Assembly (NCBI RefSeq): GCF_010500835.1
Contig: NZ_JAAAMJ010000005.1
Coordinates: 62,001-126,000, forward strand
DNA length: 64,000 nt
Direction of reading: 5' to 3'
From: Aurantimonas aggregata
GTDB taxonomy: Bacteria; Pseudomonadota; Alphaproteobacteria; Rhizobiales; Rhizobiaceae
The translations under genes were made by a program, and so were the position numbers. Positions 11,733 through 19,509 of the stretch are shown in pieces (positions within the stretch are counted from its first letter, which is position 1; each line of letters starts with the position of its first letter). The notes below the pieces were generated by a model. That model searched no databases, was not told the origin of the DNA, and saw only the letters and a program-made list of their open reading frames with translations.

Positions 11733-12749
11733 ATGTTTCGCGACAAGCCCAGCACCTACGACCGTCTTGCCGACACCCTAAGCGGCATCGGCGACCGCCT
11801 CGCGGAGCTCGAGGAGCAGGCCGTCGAGCGGTTCAATCCTGCGCCGAGCCGCGCCGAGCGAATCCGCCGCTCCATCTCGCGCAACATGCCCTTCCATCAC
11901 GAGCCCACCGGCGTTGCCCGCTACCTGCCGGATTTCATGACGGCGTGGAGCATGCCCTCCACCAACGATGCGCGCCGCCACATGCTGTCGCTCCGCGACT
12001 CTGCGGGTGAAGGCGTCGACGATGCCCGGGGATATTTCGCTGATGCGCGCCGGCATCTGCCGGACATCCGCCTGCCCCGCTTTGCCAGCTTTCGCCGCGG
12101 CATGGAAACCGAGCGCGGCCTCGATTACCTGCGCAACCGTCCGGAGCTGACGGCTCTCCTCGTCGTCGGTGGTGCGGTCGCGGTTGTCGGCACCGCGTAT
12201 TACGTGACCAAGAAGGTTCAGGACCACGCCGAGGAGCCCGACTACGACGTCGTGCGCGAGGACGGCACGATCGAGATCCGCGACTATGACGCCATGGTCG
12301 TCGCCGAGACGATCAAGAGCGGTTACCACGAGAAGGCCCGGCGGGCCGGCTTCGAGACGCTGGCCGACTACATCTTCGCCCGCAACCGCGAGGGCAAGAA
12401 GATCAAGATGACGACGCCGGTGCTGCAGCAGCTGGCCGAGGGCGATGGCCGGACCAAGGGCTGGGCAGTGCGCTTCGTCATGCCGAAGAAGCATACCCTG
12501 GCAAGCCTGCCCAAGCCGGCCGACAGCGACGTCACGCTGAAGGACATGCCCGCCCGGCGCATGGCCGCAATCCGCTTCTCCGGCAACTTTAGCGCGACGC
12601 TTGCCAGCAAGCAGCTGATGAACCTCTACAACTACCTTGCCGACAACAATCTGAAGCAGAAGGGCGACCCCCAATACGCCTTCTACAACCCGCCCTGGAC
12701 GCCCGGCTTCATGAAGCGCAACGAGATCCTCATCGAGATCGAGCGCTGA
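11733..12749 (+). CDS. Membrane-anchored SOUL-family haem-binding protein
   Basis: A 338-residue protein with a SOUL/HBP domain at residues 168-338 (YDVVREDGTIEIRDYDA, MTTPVLQQ, FVMPKKHTLASLPKP, RMAAIRFSG, end motif RNEILIEIER). One membrane helix (ALLVVGGAVAVVGTAYYV) spans about 140-158. The first 138 residues are charged and helical, with no family I recognise. SOUL proteins bind haem or tetrapyrroles; a role in haem handling is inference. The ATG at 11733 follows AGGAG (11721-11725); in-frame starts further upstream lack protein-like sequence. The gene stands alone and ends at a strong terminator. Confidence 0.85.
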   Translation: MFRDKPSTYDRLADTLSGIGDRLAELEEQAVERFNPAPSRAERIRRSISRNMPFHHEPTGVARYLPDFMTAWSMPSTNDARRHMLSLRDSAGEGVDDARGYFADARRHLPDIRLPRFASFRRGMETERGLDYLRNRPELTALLVVGGAVAVVGTAYYVTKKVQDHAEEPDYDVVREDGTIEIRDYDAMVVAETIKSGYHEKARRAGFETLADYIFARNREGKKIKMTTPVLQQLAEGDGRTKGWAVRFVMPKKHTLASLPKPADSDVTLKDMPARRMAAIRFSGNFSATLASKQLMNLYNYLADNNLKQKGDPQYAFYNPPWTPGFMKRNEILIEIER

Positions 12750-12797
12750 TCCAGCCTTTGGCTTCCCGAAAGGAAGCATCCTGACGAAGAATAACGA

Positions 12798-12822
12798 GGC
12801 CCGCTTCCCGGCGGGCCTTTTT
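12798..12822 (+). terminator. Intrinsic terminator after the SOUL gene
   Basis: GGCCCGC (12798-12804), six-base loop, GCGGGCC (12811-12817), then five T. It ends the SOUL transcript. Confidence 0.85.
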
Positions 12823-12940
12823 CATGTCCGCCCGGGTTCGGAAGCTTGAAATTCGTTAGTTCGCGGACATCCGAAGATTCGTTAAAATTTTTCCCGTTAA
12901 CCGGAAATCAAACATTGCTAATTGCTGATCCCCATTCTTC

Positions 12941-12970
12941 TTGCTGAATTGCCAGTCTCCACAGTTATAT
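12941..12970 (+). promoter_or_regulatory. Candidate promoter of the repeat-protein gene
   Basis: TTGCTG (12941-12946), an 18-base spacer and TTATAT (12965-12970) stand in an unusually AT-rich stretch (about 12840-12975). The start codon at 13003 follows 32 bases later. Confidence 0.4.
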
Positions 12971-13002
12971 CGAAACAGTCGGTTTGACAGGAGACCAGGG
13001 CC

Positions 13003-13713
13003 TTGAAGATTTCCGTCGCGCTTGCCGCGACCGCTGTCGTCCTTTCGATCACACCGAGCTTGGCTGGCGGGCGGCCCACGGCCTGCTACGAGCCTGTGCG
13101 ATCTCCGGCGCTCTATTCAACCGTTGCGGAAGACGTGCTCGTCCGGCCCGGCGGTGTGGTCTACGATGTCGTGCCCGCGCGATACGGCTACGCCACCCGG
13201 GAGGTTCTCGTGGAGCCGGAGCAGGTCACCAGCGAACGAATCCCGGCGGAATACACCACCGTCGCAAGGCAGGTACTGCTGCAGCCGCAGCAGGTCATCC
13301 GGCGCTCCGCCCCGCCGGTCTACCGCACCGTCGTCGAGACGGTGATGATCGAGCCCGCGCGCGAGACGTGGGAATGGCGCGTCATCAAGGGCAAGCGGGT
13401 CTATTGCCGGATCGTCCTGCCGGCCCGGTACGGCACGCGCGAGCGCACGGTCGTCGAGCCTGGCGAGAGCTGGGACGAGGTCATCCCGGCGGAATACGGT
13501 GTCGAACATGTGCAGGTGATGCTGGCACCAGAGCGCTATCGCCAGCACGTTATCCCCGCCCGCTACGAGACGGTTCGCGAGCAGGTGGTGATCGAGCCGG
13601 AGCAGACGATCGCGCGGGAAATTCCGGCGCAGTACGAGACGCGGCATCGCACCGTGAAGGTGCGCGAAGAGCGCGCTGGATGGCGGCAGGTGCACCTGCG
13701 CGGGTCCTGCTGA
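13003..13713 (+). CDS. Exported protein of eight tandem ~23-residue repeats
   Basis: A 236-residue protein starting with TTG at 13003, with AGGAG at 12990-12994. Residues 1-21 form a signal peptide (VALAATAVVLSITPSLAG), so the product is periplasmic or surface-located. The rest consists of about eight repeats of the form hPAxYxTVxxxVhhxPxxx (h hydrophobic), for example IPAEYTTVARQVLLQP and IPARYETVREQVVIEP. Unit four is extended by WEWRVIKGKRVYC, and the last unit ends with WRQVHLRGSC. Similar WEWR/Tyr-Thr-Val repeats occur next to OmpA domains in other bacteria; no OmpA domain is present here. Function unknown; the gene is monocistronic. Confidence 0.75.
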   Translation: MKISVALAATAVVLSITPSLAGGRPTACYEPVRSPALYSTVAEDVLVRPGGVVYDVVPARYGYATREVLVEPEQVTSERIPAEYTTVARQVLLQPQQVIRRSAPPVYRTVVETVMIEPARETWEWRVIKGKRVYCRIVLPARYGTRERTVVEPGESWDEVIPAEYGVEHVQVMLAPERYRQHVIPARYETVREQVVIEPEQTIAREIPAQYETRHRTVKVREERAGWRQVHLRGSC

Positions 13714-13902
13714 GCGAAGGCCGCCGACGCGATCCGCCGCGCAGCCAGGGAGTGATCGGCGCCTGCCGTCGACCAGCCTACCCATTGCCGAAGACGCCCC
13801 CGACTTCTAGAACCCGGCCTGAACCTGCCCTTCCCGCGTGAGGGTCGGGCGACGACGCCGGCCGGCCGGCGCACGAACGCGAACGGTTCGAGGGAAGACA
13901 TA

Positions 13903-14829
13903 TTGGAAGATACGGTGAGAATCGGCGTCATCGGCTGCGGCGTGATGGGCAGGAACCACGTCCGGGTGCTGGCCGACACGAAGGGCTTCGAACTCGTCGG
14001 CATCGTCGACCACAGCGTCGATGTTCGGGAAGCCGCGGCCAAGGCGAGTGGCGCGGCCGCCTGCGCCACGGTCGAGGAGCTCATCGCGCTCGGCATCGAT
14101 GCCGCCGTCGTCGCGCTCCCGACATCGCTGCATCACGACGTAGGTGCGCAACTGATCCGGGCCGGCATCCACGTCATGATGGAAAAGCCCATCGCGCGGA
14201 CCGTCGAGGAGGCCCACGCGCTGATCGCCCTGGCCGAAGCGCACGACCGCCGGCTGATGGTCGGTCACGTGGAACGCTTCAATCCGGCCATCGAGGGCCT
14301 GCGCCAGGCGATCGGCGACGAGGAGATCCTGTCCGTCGCCGTGACCCGCGTCGGGCCGTTTCCACCGCGCATCGGCGATGTCGGCATCGTCATCGACCTC
14401 GGCGTCCACGACATCGACCTGATCCGCTGGCTGACCCGCTCCGAGATCGTCGACCACCAGACCCTCGTCTCCCGCACGATCGGCGAGCACGAGGACATCG
14501 CCTTCATGCAGTTCCGGATGGCGAGCGGAGCGCTGGCCAGCATCAACACCAACTGGCTGACGCCGTTCAAGCAGCGGCGGATCGACGTTTCCACCCGCGG
14601 CCGCTTCATCAGCTGCGACATGCTGCTGCGGACCGTGTCGGAATTCTCGCGCTACCAGCCGGATGGCGGCTATCTCCACCGTAGCATCGGCATCGGCTTC
14701 CACGAGCCACTCAAGGCGGAATTGCAGGCATTCCGGGCGGCGATCCTCGGCACCGCCCCGGTCGCCGTCAGCGGCGCCGACGGCGCCCGCGCGCTGGAGA
14801 TCGCGCTGACGTCCCTCGGCGATGCCTGA
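13903..14829 (+). CDS. Gfo/Idh/MocA-family oxidoreductase
   Basis: A 308-residue NAD(P)-dependent dehydrogenase of the Gfo/Idh/MocA family. The Rossmann motif GVIGCGVMG is at residues 8-16 and the family EKP (MMEKPIA) at 94-96; the C-terminal half carries the substrate-side VGHVERFNP and DLGVHDIDLIRWL. The segment order resembles UDP-GlcNAc 3-dehydrogenases of the WlbA type, but the sugar substrate is not determinable. A TTG at 13903 is the start, preceded by GAGGGAAG; no ATG precedes the Rossmann motif. The P450 gene follows after 42 bases on the same strand. Confidence 0.85.
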   Translation: MEDTVRIGVIGCGVMGRNHVRVLADTKGFELVGIVDHSVDVREAAAKASGAAACATVEELIALGIDAAVVALPTSLHHDVGAQLIRAGIHVMMEKPIARTVEEAHALIALAEAHDRRLMVGHVERFNPAIEGLRQAIGDEEILSVAVTRVGPFPPRIGDVGIVIDLGVHDIDLIRWLTRSEIVDHQTLVSRTIGEHEDIAFMQFRMASGALASINTNWLTPFKQRRIDVSTRGRFISCDMLLRTVSEFSRYQPDGGYLHRSIGIGFHEPLKAELQAFRAAILGTAPVAVSGADGARALEIALTSLGDA

Positions 14830-14871
14830 ACAACCGGCCCAGGACGTGTGCTACGCGATGGGCCCGGGCTG

Positions 14872-16140
14872 ATGCCGCCACTGCCGGACAGTTTCGGCGT
14901 GGCGGACGGCGTGCTCCGGCTCGACCCGCGCGATCCGGAGTTCTACCAGGACCCCTATCCGGCCTATGGCGAACTGCACCGCCAGGGCGGCATCGCGCGC
15001 TGGGCCGAGACCGGGTCGCTCGTCGTCGCCGATCACGGGACGGTCAGCGCCCTGCTGCGGGACCGGCGCTTCGGCCGGATCCTGCCCGCCGGCCTGGATG
15101 GCCGGCCCGACTACAGCGACAAGCCCCCGCACCTCGCCGATTTCTACGCCATCGAATCCCGCTCGCTGCTGGACCTTGAGCCGCCGACGCACACGCGCCT
15201 GCGAAGCCTCGTCACCCGCGCGTTCGTCTCGCGGCAGATCGAGCGCCTGGCGCCGCGGATCGGCGAGATCGCGAACGGCCTCATCGATCGGTTTGCAGCC
15301 GACGGCGAGGTGGAACTGGTCGAGGCCTTCGCGACGCCGTTGCCGGTGCGTGTGATCGCCGAATTGATCGGTGTCCCGGCCGCCGACGCGCCGCTGCTCG
15401 TCGACTGGTCGCACCGGATGGTGGCGATGTACCAGCTCGGCCGAACGTCGGCGGTGGAAGCCAGCGCCAATGCGGCTGCGCGCGACTTCGCCGCCTATCT
15501 GCGGGCGGTCATCGCCGACAAGCGCCGGCGACCGGCGGAGGATCTGGTCTCGGCGCTGATCGCGGCGGAGAGCGATGGCGGCCGGCTCGACGAGGCCGAG
15601 ATGGTCGCGACGCTGGCGCTGCTGCTCAACGCCGGCCACGAGGCGACGGTGCATCAGATCGGCAATGCCGTGAAGGCGATCCTCGAGTCGCATCGGGAAG
15701 CTGCCGGGCTTTTCTCCAACGCTGATTCAACCGCCGTCACGGTCGAGGAATGCCTGCGCTTCGACACGCCGCTGCATCTGTTCGAGCGGGTGGCGCAGGA
15801 GCCGGTGACGCTCCGGGACGGCTGGCAGCTTCAGCGCGGCGACCGGATCGCCCTGCTGCTCGGTGCCGCCAACCACGATCCGGCGGTGTTCGAGCGCCCC
15901 GGAGAGTTCCTGGCTGGACGAGCGGCGAAGCCGCACGTCTCGTTCGGCGGCGGCATCCATTTCTGCATCGGCGCGCCGCTGGCGCGGCTGGAACTGGCGA
16001 TCGCGCTCGAAGCGCTGTTCAAGCGGCTGCCAACCCTGTCGCTCGCCGCCACGCCGCAATACCGCGACAGCTGGCACTTTCGCGGGCTGGAGCGGCTGGC
16101 GCTTCGATTCCAGATTCAGGGAAGGCTGCTTAAACCTTGA
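14872..16140 (+). CDS. Cytochrome P450
   Basis: A 422-residue soluble bacterial P450. The haem-ligand motif FGGGIHFCIGAPLARLE has Cys365; the K-helix E-x-x-R is ECLR; the C-helix region holds PPTHTRLRSLVTRAF. The I-helix reads NAGHEATVHQ: the position usually held by the oxygen-activating threonine is Ala258, with Thr259 next. This variant occurs in some P450 families. It needs ferredoxin-type electron donors, none of which are nearby. Substrate unknown. The ATG at 14872 is 42 bases after the oxidoreductase gene. The end overlaps the convergent cupin gene by 11 bases. Confidence 0.92.
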   Translation: MPPLPDSFGVADGVLRLDPRDPEFYQDPYPAYGELHRQGGIARWAETGSLVVADHGTVSALLRDRRFGRILPAGLDGRPDYSDKPPHLADFYAIESRSLLDLEPPTHTRLRSLVTRAFVSRQIERLAPRIGEIANGLIDRFAADGEVELVEAFATPLPVRVIAELIGVPAADAPLLVDWSHRMVAMYQLGRTSAVEASANAAARDFAAYLRAVIADKRRRPAEDLVSALIAAESDGGRLDEAEMVATLALLLNAGHEATVHQIGNAVKAILESHREAAGLFSNADSTAVTVEECLRFDTPLHLFERVAQEPVTLRDGWQLQRGDRIALLLGAANHDPAVFERPGEFLAGRAAKPHVSFGGGIHFCIGAPLARLELAIALEALFKRLPTLSLAATPQYRDSWHFRGLERLALRFQIQGRLLKP

Positions 16141-16477
16141 TAACGTAGTTCTTTCTGGTTGGCTCGACGACCGTCCAGCGGCCCTTGAAGCCGGGACGTA
16201 TGACGAAGCTGTCGCCCGCCACGAGCTTGACCGGCTCGCCGCCCTCCTCGGTCAGCACCGAGACGCCTTCGAGGATGTGGAAGAACTCCCACTCGGTATA
16301 GTCGATCTCCCACTCGCCGACCGCCGATTCCCAGATGCCGGCGTAAAGGCCGTTGCCGTCGTCCTCGAGGTTCCAGGTCTTGTTGGTCGGTCGTCCGCTG
16401 CGGATCTTCTCCTTGGCGGGCGCGCCGTTCTCGACCGGCACCAGTGCCTTGTCGAAGCGGACGTAATGGTCGGTCAT
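16130..16477 (-). CDS. Cupin-domain protein (DUF861/EutQ-like)
   Basis: A 115-residue single-domain cupin. The conserved parts are WEIDYTEWEFFHILEGVSVL and, near the C terminus, AGDSFVIRPGFKGRWTVVE. The first motif has E and H in the metal-site region but only one histidine, so metal binding is not certain. A GAGGAAA ribosome site lies just before the ATG at 16477. Such proteins are often small enzymes or sensors of sugars and amino acids. It lies downstream of the metY-like gene on the same strand, separated by a terminator, so it probably has its own promoter. Confidence 0.75.
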   Translation of the reverse strand: MTDHYVRFDKALVPVENGAPAKEKIRSGRPTNKTWNLEDDGNGLYAGIWESAVGEWEIDYTEWEFFHILEGVSVLTEEGGEPVKLVAGDSFVIRPGFKGRWTVVEPTRKNYVIKV

Positions 16478-16549
16478 GGGTGTTTCCTCGTCGATTGCGG
16501 CCGGCCGGAGATCGGGTGGGTCGGTCGGGAAAGCAAGCCGCAATGCAAA

Positions 16550-16576
16550 GGGCCGGCCACGTGCAGCGGCCGGCCC
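16550..16576 (-). terminator. Intrinsic terminator of the metY-like gene
   Basis: On the minus strand GGGCCGGCC (16576-16568) pairs with GGCCGGCCC (16558-16550) across a nine-base loop; a short UUU follows. It starts 22 bases after the metY-like stop codon. Confidence 0.7.
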
Positions 16577-16598
16577 CTTAATGAAAGCCGGAGCGTCG

Positions 16599-17876
16599 TC
16601 AGGCCTTGGCGAGCGCCTGGTCGAGGTCGGCGATGATGTCGGCGACATTCTCGATGCCGATCGAGAGGCGCACCACGTCCGGCCCGGCGCCGGCGGCGAT
16701 CTTCTGCTCGTCCGCAAGCTGCTTGTGGGTCGTCGAGGCCGGGTGGATGACCAGCGAACGCGTGTCGCCGATATTGGCGAGGTGCGAGAACAGCTCCAGC
16801 GCCTCGACGAAGGTGACGCCGGCCTCGAATCCGCCCTTCAGGCCGAAGGTGAAGACCGCCCCCGCCCCCTTCGGCGAATATTTCTGCATCATTGCGTGGT
16901 TGGGGTGATCGGCGAGCCCGGAATACGACACCCAGCTCACCTTCTCGTGGCCCTTGAGATGCTCGGCGACCGCCAAGGCATTGTCGCAATGGCGCTGCAT
17001 CCGCAGCGGCAGCGTCTCGATGCCGGTCAGGATCATGAAGGCATTGAAGGGCGAGATCGCCGGGCCGAGGTCGCGCAGGCCCAGAACCCGGCAGGCGATG
17101 GCGAAGGCGAAATTGCCGAAGGTCTCGTGCAGGACGATGCCGTTATATTCCGGCCGCGGCTGCGACAGCATCGGATAGCGGTCTGTCGCCGACCAGTCGA
17201 ACGTGCCGGCGTCGACGATGGCGCCGCCCATCGAGTTGCCGTGGCCGCCCATGAACTTGGTCAGCGAATGGACGACGATGTCGGCGCCATGCTCGATGGG
17301 CCGGCAGAGATACGGCGTCGCCATGGTGTTGTCGACGATCAGCGGAATGCCGTGCTTCTGGGCAATGGCCGCGATCGCGGCAATGTCGACGACGATGCCG
17401 CCGGGATTGGCGATCGACTCGATGAAGATTGCCCGGGTCTTCTCGGTGATTGCCGCCTCGAAGCTTTCGATATCGTCCGGATCGGCCCATTTCACCCGCC
17501 AGTCGAACGACTTGAAGGCGTGGCCGAACTGGTTGATCGAGCCGCCATAGAGCTTCCGCGAGGCGACGAACTCGTCGCCCGGCTGCATCAGGCTCTGGAA
17601 GATGATCAGCTGCGCCGCATGGCCGGAGGCCACCGCGACGGCGGCCGTGCCGCCCTCGAGCGCGGCGACGCGTTCCTCCAGGACAGCCTGGGTCGGGTTC
17701 ATGATGCGGGTGTAGATGTTGCCGAACTGCTGGAGCCCGAACAGCGAGGCCGCATGGTCGACATCGTCGAAGACGAACGACGTCGTCTGGTAGATCGGCG
17801 TCGCCCGCGCGCCGGTGGTGGGGTCCGGCTGGGCACCGGCATGGATGGCGAGCGTTTCGAAACCTGGTCCTGACAT
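16599..17876 (-). CDS. metY: O-acetylhomoserine sulfhydrylase (aminocarboxypropyltransferase)
   Basis: A 425-residue PLP enzyme of the Cys/Met-metabolism family that joins O-acetylhomoserine with sulfide (or methanethiol) to homocysteine (or methionine). Seen: the N-terminal [39 protein letters not shown] (tyrosine that binds PLP phosphate), [13 protein letters not shown] and the PLP lysine in [15 protein letters not shown]. The length and the latter motif favour the MetY/CysD branch over MetB/MetC. In rhizobia this gene lies near the CoA-binding, hydratase, thioesterase and rplM-rpsI genes, as here with insertions. I found no SAM-II riboswitch pattern in its 200-base leader. Confidence 0.92.
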   Translation of the reverse strand: MSGPGFETLAIHAGAQPDPTTGARATPIYQTTSFVFDDVDHAASLFGLQQFGNIYTRIMNPTQAVLEERVAALEGGTAAVAVASGHAAQLIIFQSLMQPGDEFVASRKLYGGSINQFGHAFKSFDWRVKWADPDDIESFEAAITEKTRAIFIESIANPGGIVVDIAAIAAIAQKHGIPLIVDNTMATPYLCRPIEHGADIVVHSLTKFMGGHGNSMGGAIVDAGTFDWSATDRYPMLSQPRPEYNGIVLHETFGNFAFAIACRVLGLRDLGPAISPFNAFMILTGIETLPLRMQRHCDNALAVAEHLKGHEKVSWVSYSGLADHPNHAMMQKYSPKGAGAVFTFGLKGGFEAGVTFVEALELFSHLANIGDTRSLVIHPASTTHKQLADEQKIAAGAGPDVVRLSIGIENVADIIADLDQALAKA

Positions 17877-18079
17877 TGCGTCTCTCTCCCCTTCCTGCCT
17901 GATCCGCGGCGTCTGACCGGGCGGCAGCGTTTGCTTTGGACAGGGAATAACACGCCGGAGAGGACGTCGCGAGGCATGGCGCGGTGCGATTGCCCGGCGC
18001 CGCGATGCGTCTGTCTTGCAACGGAACCTGCCGCCGCAACATTCCTCCGACGACTGACAAGAAAATGATAGGAACAGCG

Positions 18080-19186
18080 ATGCCGAGCCCCGAGGGAAAG
18101 ATCCGCTACGCCGTGGTGGGCGCCGGATGGATTGCGCAGGGCGCGTTCATGCCGGGCGTCGGCCAGACGGCCAACTCGGTGCTGGCGGCCGTCGTCACCG
18201 GCGACCCGGAAAAGGCCAAGGGCCTTGGTCAACGCTACGGCATCAAGGGCTATGGCTACGAGGATTATTCCGCCTTGCTGGCCAGCGGCGAGGTGGACGC
18301 CGTCTACATCGCGACCCCGAACTTTCGGCACCGCGAGTTTGCCGAGCCGGCGCTGCGGGCAGGTATCCATGTGCTCCTCGAAAAGCCGATGGCGGGCAGC
18401 CTCGCCGATGCCGAGGCCATAGCGGCCGCCGCCAAGGAGTCGGACGCGAAGCTGATGGTGGCCTATCGCCTGCACTGCGAACCGGGGACGCTCGCCATCG
18501 TCGAGGCGATCCGCGCCGGCGAGATCGGCACGCCGCGCTTCTTCACCTCGACCTTTTCCCAATGCGTCAAGGCCTCGAACCACCGCGCCCTGAACGGCTA
18601 CTGGGCCGGCCCCGTGCCCGACATGGGCACCTACCCGATCAACGCCGTCCGCAATTTCTTCGAGGCCGAGCCGACCCGCGTCATGGCGTTCGCTTCGAGC
18701 GTGCCCGAGCGCGACCTCGGCTGCGACGACACGGTGAGCGTGATCCTCGGCTTCCCAGAAGGGCGCAGCGCCAGCTTCACGGTGAGCTATTCGGCCGAGA
18801 ACATCGACCGGTTGCATGTGGTCGGCAGTGACGGCGTCATCGAGGCCTCGCCAGCTTTCGGATTCGGAGACGGCACCTCGATCGACTTCCGCCTTACGAA
18901 GGATGGCGAGATGGAGGAGCGAAAGGCGCCGGTGGTCGATCATTTCGGCGGCGAGACCGCCTATTTCTCGGACTGCATCCTGAACGACCGCGAGCCGGAG
19001 CCCGACGGCGAGGAAGGCCTTCTCGACATGATCGTCCTCGATGCCATCGAACGGGCGATCGAAACAGGCGAGCCGCAGGACCTTGCGCCCCGCACGCGCC
19101 GGCGCCGCATCGGTGAGGACCAGGCTCGCGCACTGCGGCTGGCGCCGACACCGGACTTCGTCAACACCGAAGTTCCGATGGAGTAG
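18080..19186 (+). CDS. Gfo/Idh/MocA-family oxidoreductase, glucose-fructose oxidoreductase-like
   Basis: A 368-residue NAD(P)-dependent sugar oxidoreductase. The Rossmann site is VVGAGWIAQGAF, the EKP motif LLEKPMAGS, and the middle has VAYRLHCEPGTLAIVEAI and PVPDMGTYPINAVR, patterns of the glucose-fructose oxidoreductase/1,5-anhydrofructose reductase group. There is no signal peptide, so it is cytoplasmic. AGGA six bases before the ATG at 18080 decides for this start over the ATG at 18065. It is divergent from the metY-like gene across 203 bases and is only distantly similar to the family member at 13903. The substrate is unknown. Confidence 0.85.
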   Translation: MPSPEGKIRYAVVGAGWIAQGAFMPGVGQTANSVLAAVVTGDPEKAKGLGQRYGIKGYGYEDYSALLASGEVDAVYIATPNFRHREFAEPALRAGIHVLLEKPMAGSLADAEAIAAAAKESDAKLMVAYRLHCEPGTLAIVEAIRAGEIGTPRFFTSTFSQCVKASNHRALNGYWAGPVPDMGTYPINAVRNFFEAEPTRVMAFASSVPERDLGCDDTVSVILGFPEGRSASFTVSYSAENIDRLHVVGSDGVIEASPAFGFGDGTSIDFRLTKDGEMEERKAPVVDHFGGETAYFSDCILNDREPEPDGEEGLLDMIVLDAIERAIETGEPQDLAPRTRRRRIGEDQARALRLAPTPDFVNTEVPME

Positions 19187-19509
19187 CGCACGCTCTCACG
19201 GTTTCCCGGATTACTCCCCGCATCAGCAATGCCGGCAGTTATGAAAGGCGTGGCGCCTTCGCCTCCTGCGTGCAAGGTGGTCAGCCTGCACGCCATCGAA
19301 TATGCGACGATATCGCGGCAATGACGACCGTGACGGACTGCGCTCCGGTGCCCGGAGATTCTTCGCGCGGCAGCACGCCTCATCTTCCCGAGGCGATCGT
19401 CCGGAAAAGTGACCCAACACTTCGTTCAGACGCATGATCTATAGCCGGCGACGGATGAAGACAGCCGCTGTCGCCGCGATGACGCGCCAGGCGAGGAGAG
19501 ACCAGCGCC
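19187..19509. other. Intergenic region before the GGDEF gene
   Basis: These 323 bases hold a small hairpin AAGGCG-TGG-CGCCTT (19245-19259) about 60 bases after the oxidoreductase stop, without a U-run. I see no gene and no clear promoter. Confidence 0.4.

Noticed and set aside
17877-18079. SAM-II riboswitch before the metY-like gene
   Set aside because: I looked for the alphaproteobacterial signature around TGATTT and GCTAAA on the minus strand and did not find it; only an isolated AAAGC is present.
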